Assembly (NCBI RefSeq): GCF_030530635.1
Contig: NZ_JAUMUL010000060.1
Coordinates: 1-21,897, forward strand
From: Actinomyces sp.
GTDB taxonomy: Bacteria; Actinomycetota; Actinomycetes; Actinomycetales; Actinomycetaceae
Length of the DNA stretch: 21,897 bases
Direction of reading: 5' to 3'
The position numbers were made by a program, and so were the translations under genes. Position 1 is the stretch's first letter, and the number at the start of each line of letters is the position of its first letter. Positions 15,511 through 21,897 of this stretch are shown here, in pieces. The notes beneath the pieces are model-generated. The model did not search any database, was not told where the DNA came from, and saw only the letters and a program-made list of their open reading frames with translations.

Positions 15511-16467
15511 TCACAGGGTGCGTCCGGCCAGCACATCGGCGACCCAGGAGCGGGCCACGATGAAGTCCTTATCGCTCGTGCCGGCGGGGACGACGACGGG
15601 CAGCGCGTCCAGCCGCGGGTAGGAGCCGAGGAACCGCAGGAAAGGGCAAGTGCGGTGCAGACCGATGAAGGCCGCCTGCACACGCTCCTCGCGGATGTGG
15701 CCCTCCACGTCGATGGAGAAGCGATAGCGTCCCAGGGAGTCGCCCACGGGCCGGGACTCGATACGAGTCAGGTTCACGCCGCGGACGCTGAACTGTTCGA
15801 GCATGTCCAGCAGGGCCCCGGCCCGGTTGTGGGGCAGCTGCACCAGCAGGGTGGTCTTGTCGGCCCCGGTCGGCTCGCCGACCCGCCCGGGGCGAGACAC
15901 CTTGACGAAGCGGGTGACGGCGTCGGGGTTGTCTGCCACGCCCCCGGCGATGATGCTCAGGTGGTACTGCTCGGCGGCGAGCGGATTGCATAGCACCGCC
16001 TGGTAGTCGAGGGCGGCGGCTGCGGCGGCGTCGGCCTCGGCCAGGGCGCGGGCGGGCGCGGAGGTGGAGGAGCCCTCGATGTAGACGGCGCCGGGCAGGT
16101 GCTGGTGGACCCAGCCACGGCACTGGGCCCAGGCGTGCGGGTGGGTGGAGATGGCGTGCACATCCTCCAACCGGGTGCCGGGGCGTCCGGCCAGCACGAA
16201 GGTGATGGGTACGGCCATCTCGGCGGCAATCACCAGGGGCGCGCCGGCCACGAGGTTGTCGAGCGTGGCATTCACGCCGCCCTCCACCGAGTTCTCGATG
16301 GGGACGACGGCGGCAACCGCGGAGCGGTCCCGCACCCGGTCCAGTGCGGTGGGGACGTCCTGGCAGGGGTCGAGGACAACGTCACGGGGGGCCACCTGCC
16401 GCAGAGCGGTTTCACAGAAGGTGCCGCCGGGACCGAGGAAGGACCAGATGGGGGCTGGGCTCGTCAT
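15511..16467 (-). CDS. pheA: Prephenate dehydratase
   Basis: A 318-aa enzyme that converts prephenate to phenylpyruvate in phenylalanine synthesis. The N-terminal catalytic domain opens with SFLGPGGTFCETAL, has PIENSVEGGVNATLDNL (56-72) and the STH region, and carries the catalytic TRF at 185-187. A C-terminal ACT domain (about 206-280) has LPHNRAGALLDMLEQF and the ESRP motif (237-240), which binds phenylalanine for feedback inhibition. The length suits the monofunctional enzyme, without a chorismate mutase domain. ATG 16467 starts 63 bp from a divergent gene. Its 3' end meets the 23-bp repeat. Confidence 0.95.
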   Translation of the reverse strand: MTSPAPIWSFLGPGGTFCETALRQVAPRDVVLDPCQDVPTALDRVRDRSAVAAVVPIENSVEGGVNATLDNLVAGAPLVIAAEMAVPITFVLAGRPGTRLEDVHAISTHPHAWAQCRGWVHQHLPGAVYIEGSSTSAPARALAEADAAAAAALDYQAVLCNPLAAEQYHLSIIAGGVADNPDAVTRFVKVSRPGRVGEPTGADKTTLLVQLPHNRAGALLDMLEQFSVRGVNLTRIESRPVGDSLGRYRFSIDVEGHIREERVQAAFIGLHRTCPFLRFLGSYPRLDALPVVVPAGTSDKDFIVARSWVADVLAGRTL

Positions 16468-16530
16468 GGGCTCAGGCTATCTCGCCAGGCACCGGCCGAC
16501 GGCCAGAATGCTCCACGTAGGCTGGGCGGT

Positions 16531-18816
16531 ATGAGCGAGCCCGCGCGTATCCGCCGTCGTCCGTCGCACTTGGCCGCGGTATGGGCGACGGCATTGGCCG
16601 CGGCCGTGGTTGTGATGGTTGGCGTCGTGCTGGGCACGGCGGCTGCGGCCTGGGTTGTTCCGGCATCGGGGCGTGTGCACGCGGCGCCGCCTGTGTCAAC
16701 CGCCGGCGACCGCGCCGCCGCTCCGCTGGTGGTGCTGGGCGTAGACGGCCTGTCCTGGCAGTCGCTGCGCGAAATGTCGGTTGACGCCGATGCTCGGCTG
16801 GCCGGTGCGGCCGCCACCGTCCTGGAGTACGCGTCAATGAATGCCCCGGTCAACCTGGTACAGCGCACAATCGGGGAGAGCTCCTGCCCGGCGGACGGCT
16901 GGCTGACGCTCGGCGCCGGGACGCGCGCCCGCGCCGACGCCTCCCATCCGGGGGCGCCATGTTCCGCAGGCGCCTGGGCCGACGCCGTCGCACTGGCCTC
17001 CGCCGACGGTTACGGCGCCGAGCCGGGGGCGCTGGCACGGGCACTGGATGCGGCCGGGGCGAGCTATGCGGCCGGCGGTGACGGCGCCGTCCTGGCACTG
17101 ACCACCCCGGCCGGATCGCCCGCCATAATCGAGCCCGGCGCCCTGCAGGCGGCCGACCCCACCGGTCTTCCGGATCTGACCCTCATCGACCTTATGGGCG
17201 CCGACTCCATCAGTGACTCCGCCTCCGCCCCAACTACCGGCGGCTCCGTCATAACCGCCGCCGCACAGTCCCCGGCGGGGCGGGCCGTCACGGCATTGGC
17301 GAACACGCTTGAGGACCTGGCGGGGCGGGCGCGCATCGTCGTCGTCTCCGTGGCCGATCCCCTGGATCCCTCCCCGCAGTTGGCGATCCTGCCTGCGGGC
17401 ACCGCCTCCGCACGCGGCAGCGTCGACGGTACGTTGATCGGCCCGACCACACACCGCCCCGCCCTCATCCAGCTGACCGACCTGGCGCCAACACTGCTGG
17501 CAGCCGTCGCCGGGGGCGACGCCGTGGCCGCCTCCGGGCTGGGCGGTGGCGTGCTGACGCTGCCGGCCACCCCATCCACAGGTCCCGGGAGCACAACCGG
17601 CCCCGCCTCCGCCGCGCAAACCGGCCGCGTGGCGGCCCTGGCCGACGACGCCGTTCATGCCGTCGCCTCCAACCGTGCTGTGATCCCGGTTACCCTCGCG
17701 CTGCTGGCGGCGGTGCTGGTGCTGCTGCTCGCCGCCGGTGCGTCCCTGCGGCGTCCCAACTCGGAGTTGCCGGCACGGCTGGGGCCGGTGTCCGGTTGGG
17801 TGGCCGCGCTGCCGGCTGGGATCTGGTTGACCAATCTGCTGCCGTGGTGGCGGGCCGGGACGTGGGCGCCGACGGTGGCGGCGCTGGGCGGTGCCGCCTG
17901 GGCGCTGGGACTCGCCGGCGTCGCCGGGCTCGCCACCCGATTGGGGCGCGTGGAGCCGCCGGGAGTGGCGCTACTGCTGGCGGCATCGGGACCCGTGGTG
18001 ATCATGGCCGACGCCGCCTTGGGCGCCCCGTTGGGGTTCAACGGGCCGCTGGGTATGAATGCGGTGGTGGCAGGGCGTTTCTACGGGGTGTCGAATACCG
18101 CCTTCGCACTGGCGGCGGGGGCGCTGGTGGTGGTGTTGGCCGCCGGAGCGGACAGGTTCGCCGTGGGACGTTCTCACCGACGCCTGACGGTGGCGGCGGC
18201 CGTGGGTGTTCCGGGACTCGCCGTCCTAATTGTGGACGGCGCCCCGTCTCTGGGCGCCGACGTCGGTGGCGCACTGACGCTCATTCCGACGCTGGCGGCG
18301 TTGGCCGCAGGTCTGGCCGGGGTACGCCTGGGGGTGCGGCGCTGGTTGGGTGTCGGGGCGGCGACCGTGGGCGCGGTGGCCGTCTTCGCGCTCGCCGACT
18401 ACGCCACCGGTTCCCGCACCCACCTGGGGGGCTTCGTGCAGCAGGCGCTGGATGGGAGCGCGGGCGGGACGCTGATGCGCAAGGCGAATGCGCTCATCGC
18501 CCCGTTCCTCACCAGCCCGTTGGCACTGTCCGCGCTCGTAGTAGGCGTGGGTGTCGCCGTCGTCGCCGTCCGCTGGCTGCGGCACACGGTGCGCGAGATC
18601 CGATCCGGGCGGGGTCCCTACGCGTGGCTGACGAGCACGCCGGCACCCGAGTGGTCGATACCGGCGCTGCGAGCTTTGGCCGTACTCATGGTGGTAGAGG
18701 TGGTCGTCAACGACTCCGGTCCGACCATGCTCCTGTTCTCATTGGCGGCCGCATTGCCGGCGTTGGTGGCGCAGCTGCTCAAGCAACCTGAAATCCGATC
18801 GGCTTCGCTCCGGTAA
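16531..18816 (+). CDS. Actinobacterial polytopic membrane protein with alkaline-phosphatase-like ectodomain
   Basis: A 761-aa protein. A basic N-terminus precedes a membrane anchor (about 14-44), then an extracytoplasmic domain of about 340 residues, then about ten hydrophobic segments from residue 383 onward. The ectodomain begins LVVLGVDGLSW with Asp72 in a metal-ligand-like position, has CPADGWLTLGAG (119-130), and contains LTDLAPTLLA (316-325), a strand/helix typical of alkaline-phosphatase/sulfatase-fold proteins. A clear Ser/Thr nucleophile was not identified. ATG 16531 is preferred: the open frame extends far upstream, but that part is antisense to pheA. Function is unknown; cell-envelope lipid or glycan processing is an inference from topology and the neighbouring glycosyltransferase. 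It is divergent from pheA. Confidence 0.8.
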   Translation: MSEPARIRRRPSHLAAVWATALAAAVVVMVGVVLGTAAAAWVVPASGRVHAAPPVSTAGDRAAAPLVVLGVDGLSWQSLREMSVDADARLAGAAATVLEYASMNAPVNLVQRTIGESSCPADGWLTLGAGTRARADASHPGAPCSAGAWADAVALASADGYGAEPGALARALDAAGASYAAGGDGAVLALTTPAGSPAIIEPGALQAADPTGLPDLTLIDLMGADSISDSASAPTTGGSVITAAAQSPAGRAVTALANTLEDLAGRARIVVVSVADPLDPSPQLAILPAGTASARGSVDGTLIGPTTHRPALIQLTDLAPTLLAAVAGGDAVAASGLGGGVLTLPATPSTGPGSTTGPASAAQTGRVAALADDAVHAVASNRAVIPVTLALLAAVLVLLLAAGASLRRPNSELPARLGPVSGWVAALPAGIWLTNLLPWWRAGTWAPTVAALGGAAWALGLAGVAGLATRLGRVEPPGVALLLAASGPVVIMADAALGAPLGFNGPLGMNAVVAGRFYGVSNTAFALAAGALVVVLAAGADRFAVGRSHRRLTVAAAVGVPGLAVLIVDGAPSLGADVGGALTLIPTLAALAAGLAGVRLGVRRWLGVGAATVGAVAVFALADYATGSRTHLGGFVQQALDGSAGGTLMRKANALIAPFLTSPLALSALVVGVGVAVVAVRWLRHTVREIRSGRGPYAWLTSTPAPEWSIPALRALAVLMVVEVVVNDSGPTMLLFSLAAALPALVAQLLKQPEIRSASLR

Positions 18817-18891
18817 CCGCTTCAGGCGCGGCGGCGGAACCCAGCTGTTTCGGCATCACGGGCTGTTCGTGCATGTGGGTGTGGGCGGTGC

Positions 18892-19737
18892 TCAGGCCTG
18901 GTCTGTGGCGGACCGCTCATCCGCCCCGGCGCGGTAGGCGCGGAAGGGCAGCTGGTCGCGGACGGCGTCGTCGTCCATCCTGTCGGCCGGCACGCGGACC
19001 CGGCGCAGGCGGCGAGAAGTCACGGCGCGCACCACATCCTTGTACTGGGCGGCGCGGTGCATGCGTCCGGCCCGGTCGTTGCGGGAGACGCGGTGGGTGA
19101 TGTCGCAGGGAACTTCGATCACGGTCATGCCGGCCACCAGCACGTCGATGCTCAGCGCCACCTCAACACCCCAGCCATCGGCAAGCGGCGAGGCCGCCTC
19201 GTAGGCGGCGCGGGTGATACAGCGCTGCCCCGACAGGGGGGCGACGGGGGCCCAACCGGTTGCGGAGGCGATGGCGGCCCGAGCGGCGCGCACCACGCGC
19301 CCGCGTCCGCTGGCCCCGGCCTGCTTAGGCGGGACTGCGATGGACATGTCGGCGACGCCATCGACGATCGGGGGGACGAGTTCGGCGCACGCCGCGGCGG
19401 AGTCACCCAGGTCCGCGTCGATGAATAGCAGCAGACGCGCCGGGCCATCCTCGTAGTCGCGCATGGCCACCACGCTCGCGCCGGTCTCCAGGGCGGAGGC
19501 CTTGCCTCGTGAGACGGCGTGGCGGACGGTGACGGCACCGGCCGCGCGGGCGTGCTCCTGGGTGCCGTCGGTAGATCCGTCGTCGACGACGACGACCAGG
19601 TCGACCCGGGGGATGGCCCGGCAGGCGCGCACTGTGGTCGCCACGCGTTCGGCCTCATCCTTGGCCGGGATGACAACGGCGACGCGCTGGTCGGCGAGCG
19701 GGCGGGGGTGCGACTCAGATGGCGGCGTCGGGCTCAC
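18892..19737 (-). CDS. Family 2 glycosyltransferase
   Basis: A 281-aa GT-A fold enzyme. VAVVIPAKDEAERV at the N-terminus, VVVDDGSTDGT (50-59) and the metal-binding LLLFIDADLGDS (102-113) are the standard GT2 nucleotide-sugar motifs. RHAVSRGKASALETG resembles glucosyl-3-phosphoglycerate-synthase-like and dolichol-phosphate-sugar-synthase-like enzymes. There are no membrane helices. The GTG at 19737 (MSPTPPSESHP) is chosen because the domain begins soon after it and the 131 residues upstream in the frame are not protein-like; the ribosome-binding site is weak. The acceptor is unknown. It is convergent with the preceding membrane protein gene, 75 bp apart. Confidence 0.88.
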   Translation of the reverse strand: MSPTPPSESHPRPLADQRVAVVIPAKDEAERVATTVRACRAIPRVDLVVVVDDGSTDGTQEHARAAGAVTVRHAVSRGKASALETGASVVAMRDYEDGPARLLLFIDADLGDSAAACAELVPPIVDGVADMSIAVPPKQAGASGRGRVVRAARAAIASATGWAPVAPLSGQRCITRAAYEAASPLADGWGVEVALSIDVLVAGMTVIEVPCDITHRVSRNDRAGRMHRAAQYKDVVRAVTSRRLRRVRVPADRMDDDAVRDQLPFRAYRAGADERSATDQA

Positions 19738-20279
19738 AGACCCAGGGTAGTCATATGTCCGGCGAAACGTTCTCAGGGTGGACGCCGTCGAGTCACAGTC
19801 CAGTCTCACGATGCGGACAGCAACCTGCGGCGGCGACCACCCTCCTGGCCATCCGCCCCGGCAGCTCAGGATTGTGGGCACGGCCACACTGAAGACCCGG
19901 AGCGACACCCCTCCCACCGCTCCGCGGCCGCGCAGGCCCGCGACAGCAGGTAATACAACGAGTTCCATGACATCGACGCGAGTTAAACGTGCGTCAGAGG
20001 ACTTCAGTCCCGATCTCGACAATGTAACCATGACTGAAACAATTTGCTTCCATCTCCGCGGCTCTTTAGTGACATAGGTCACAGAATGATATGCCGGAAA
20101 GTGGCATGGTCGCGTCCAAGGGCACGTCAAAGGCGACGGGTCCCCACCGTCGGTCTCCCCGCCGGCCCCACCCTACATGGCGGGCCCGGGGGGACGCCGC
20201 CGAGTCAATAGCTCCCGAATCTTCCGCCGGGGCACCCCCGGGCGAGGCGGGGCACCAGTTACCCGGGCATGATGAGTAC
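19738..20279. other. 542-bp divergent intergenic region
   Basis: Lies between the divergent glycosyltransferase and histidine kinase genes. It is less GC-rich around 19950-20095, where a promoter region is likely and a CRP/GlxR-type site is seen (20068-20083). From 20096 to 20279 it is very GC-rich with CCCGGG and GGGCCC blocks, and would form a long structured leader if transcription starts near the operator. The open frames that cross it look like chance Arg/Pro-rich translations. Confidence 0.6.
20068..20083. promoter_or_regulatory. CRP/GlxR-type operator
   Basis: AGTGACATAGGTCACA matches the actinobacterial GlxR/CRP consensus TGTGANNTANNTCACA at 11 of 12 fixed positions. It lies about 200 bp before the histidine kinase and 330 bp before the divergent glycosyltransferase. 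The direction and sign of regulation cannot be read; no clear -35/-10 pair was placed. Confidence 0.55.
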
Positions 20280-21146
20280 ATGAGCGCCTTCCTGAATGTG
20301 TCCGTCGGCTGGGCCCTGGTCGTGGCCACAGTGGTGGCCACAGTGCTTGCGGCGCGCTGGCGCCGGGCGCTCGCGCGCGTCCGCCGAGACAACACCCTCC
20401 TGCGGGAGGCCGCACAGCGCCGCTCCACCCCGCGGGACATTCTCGCCCACGAGATCCGCACACCCCTGGCCCTGATCAGCGCCTCCGCCGAACTGCTCGC
20501 CGAGGAGACCCCGGGCGACTTGAACGAGATTCAGCGCCGCTTCGTGACCACCATCCTCGACAACGCCCGCGACGCCTCCCAGATGGCCGAGGACTTCCTC
20601 ACCGAGGCGCGCCTGGACCACGAGGTCCGTTCTCTGCGCCGCGAGCGCGTGGAGTTGCGCGGCCTCGTGCGCAAACTCATCCAGGAGATGCGCCGGACCG
20701 CCCGCACCACCATCCGCCTGGAGGACCACGGGAGGCCGGTGCGCGTGGACGCCGACCGCGGGCTGCTGCGCCAGGCGGTCGCCAACACGGTGACCAACGC
20801 GCTGCGCCACTGCGATGACGAGCCGGTGACGGTGCGTATCAGTGCCGACACCGACGACGCCCTCATCACCGTCATGGACGACGGCGTCGGCATGAGCGTT
20901 CAGGAGCGACGGCGCGCCTTCACCCCCTATGCGACCTCCAACCCCCTGACGGCGCCGTCCAGCCGCGGCGCCGGCCTGGGCATGATGGTCACGCAGCGGA
21001 TCATGGAGGCCCACGGCGGGCGGGTGCTGATCGATACGATCGCCGCTCGGGGCACGACGGTCTATCTGACGCTGCCGTTGCACCCCGACGGCGCCCGAGC
21101 CGGCTCCCCCGCACCGGACACGGCAGCTACGAATGGAGCACCATGA
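20280..21146 (+). CDS. Sensor histidine kinase
   Basis: A 288-aa kinase with one N-terminal membrane helix (about 7-26), almost no extracytoplasmic part, then a short coiled stretch and the kinase core. The H-box is RDILAHEIRTPLALIS with phospho-acceptor His57, the N-box NTVTNALRH (169-177), G1 DDGVGM (200-205) and G2 GAGLGM (230-235). The input signal is unclear; with no periplasmic domain it may sense within the membrane or via a partner. ATG 20280 is preferred because the 63 residues upstream in frame are Arg/Pro-rich and not conserved-looking; the ribosome-binding site is poor. The stop overlaps the response regulator start (ATGA). Confidence 0.9.
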   Translation: MSAFLNVSVGWALVVATVVATVLAARWRRALARVRRDNTLLREAAQRRSTPRDILAHEIRTPLALISASAELLAEETPGDLNEIQRRFVTTILDNARDASQMAEDFLTEARLDHEVRSLRRERVELRGLVRKLIQEMRRTARTTIRLEDHGRPVRVDADRGLLRQAVANTVTNALRHCDDEPVTVRISADTDDALITVMDDGVGMSVQERRRAFTPYATSNPLTAPSSRGAGLGMMVTQRIMEAHGGRVLIDTIAARGTTVYLTLPLHPDGARAGSPAPDTAATNGAP

Positions 21147-21865
21147 TGACCGATACCGCCTGTGGACGGCGCACCCCGAAGCCGGTGGCGCTCGTCGTCG
21201 ACGACGAGCCGCAGATGCTCTACGTGGTCGCCTTCGCGCTGGAGACACAGGGCTTCGAATGCCTGACCGCCCCCGACGCCCAGGCCGCCTGGGAACTGGC
21301 CTCGACCCGCGACCTCGACCTGGTGGTATTGGACGTCATGCTTCCGGGCGGCTCCGGAGTCGACCTGTGCCGCCGGTTGCGGGGCACCGGCAACCAGGTG
21401 CCGATCATCCTGCTGACGGCCATGCGGGACGAACCCGACCGGATCGCCGGCCTGGAGGCGGGCGCCGACGACTACGTCACCAAACCCTTCTCACCCCGCG
21501 AGTTGGCGCTGCGGGCACGTGCGGTCACGCGGCGCACCGGTTCGGGTCCGGATGCGATCACCAACGGGCCCCTGCGGGTGTCGACGGCGACCGGCCGGGT
21601 CTCCTGGTCCGGGCGCAACATTCCCCTGCCGGACACCGAGGCCCGCCTACTGGCCGCCCTTGCGCGGCGGCGCGACGCCGTCGTCACCTGGCAGGAGCTG
21701 CTCAACGAGGTGTGGGGCACCAGCGACGACTCCGGTGGCCGGGAGATGGTGCGCACCACCGTCTACCGGCTGCGACGGCACCTTCAGGCGCATGCGGTGC
21801 CCGCCGACGTCGTCGTGGCGGTGCGCGGGCGCGGCTACCGCATGCCGGCACCAGAGCGGGACTGA
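21143..21865 (+). CDS. OmpR/PhoB-family response regulator
   Basis: A 240-aa DNA-binding regulator, the partner of the upstream kinase. The receiver domain has the acidic pair Asp20/Asp21 (VVDDEP), phospho-acceptor Asp64 in VVLDVMLPGG, Thr92 and Lys114 in YVTKPFSPREL. A winged helix-turn-helix follows (about 140-237), with LPDTEARLLAALARR, VWGTSDDSGGREMVRTTVYRLRRHL and the C-terminal hairpin VRGRGYRM. It starts at ATG 21143 or the next codon's ATG at 21146; GGAG at 21135-21138 is spaced 4 or 7 nt, slightly favouring 21146. Targets are unknown. The last 32 bases of the window hold nothing further. Confidence 0.95.
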   Translation: MMTDTACGRRTPKPVALVVDDEPQMLYVVAFALETQGFECLTAPDAQAAWELASTRDLDLVVLDVMLPGGSGVDLCRRLRGTGNQVPIILLTAMRDEPDRIAGLEAGADDYVTKPFSPRELALRARAVTRRTGSGPDAITNGPLRVSTATGRVSWSGRNIPLPDTEARLLAALARRRDAVVTWQELLNEVWGTSDDSGGREMVRTTVYRLRRHLQAHAVPADVVVAVRGRGYRMPAPERD

Positions 21866-21897
21866 GCAGAACACAACCGCGCAGGGCAGGGCACAAC

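Noticed and set aside
16099..16530. 144-residue N-terminal extension of the membrane protein frame
   Set aside because: It lies antisense to the well-supported pheA gene, and its translation is Gly/His-rich noise. The membrane-anchor start at 16531 is natural.
19738..20130. 131-residue upstream extension of the glycosyltransferase frame
   Set aside because: There is no domain similarity, it would run across the promoter spacer and the CRP-type site, and the GT2 domain begins just after GTG 19737.
20091..20279. 63-residue N-terminal extension of the histidine kinase
   Set aside because: It is an Arg/Pro-rich chance translation of GC-rich leader DNA; the membrane helix starts right after ATG 20280.

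Overview
The window is high-GC DNA with dense, short-spaced genes, many GTG starts and 4-bp ATGA/GTGA overlaps. MurT/GatD, type VII (ESX/WXG)-style effectors, an EspC-like small protein and a YbaB-like partner point to an actinobacterium. The gene content and the Ala/Pro-rich linkers would fit Actinomycetaceae (Actinomyces or a relative), but that rank is inference. No rRNA, tRNA, CRISPR array, transposase or integrase was recognised.

Layout. 1-2252 (+): the 3' end of murT, then gatD, which together amidate lipid II, and a Nudix hydrolase, probably one transcription unit. A 22-bp inverted repeat at 2292-2352 separates it from a convergent (-) cluster at 2391-6163: tetR, ABC ATPase, ABC-2 permease, a typical regulated exporter module. 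6426-11321 (-) is an accessory island read right to left: a YbaB-like protein, an EspC-like small protein, a 550-aa polymorphic toxin with a C-terminal Tox-REase-5-like nuclease domain, and an Imm52-like immunity gene. These are followed by a headless toxin C-terminal cassette (EVK nuclease motif) with its own putative immunity gene, a second Imm52-like copy, and a short frameshifted remnant of the other immunity gene. 11541-14083 (+): feoA-feoB ferrous iron uptake. 14234-15463 (+): a diacylglycerol kinase-like lipid kinase. 15511-16467 (-): pheA, prephenate dehydratase. 16531-18816 (+): a large membrane protein with an alkaline-phosphatase-like ectodomain. 18892-19737 (-): a family 2 glycosyltransferase. 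20280-21865 (+): a histidine kinase/response regulator pair behind a 542-bp gap that holds a strong match to the CRP/GlxR operator consensus.

The most interesting part is 6.4-11.3 kb. It shows cassette-type evolution of an interbacterial toxin locus: two immunity copies are identical over 551 bp but clearly diverged over the first 40 codons, an orphan toxin tip is kept next to its own immunity gene, and there is a remnant of an earlier duplication. The island's upstream genes also use codons differently from the flanking housekeeping genes. Toxin, immunity and secretion assignments rest on motif recognition by eye, not on database searches.
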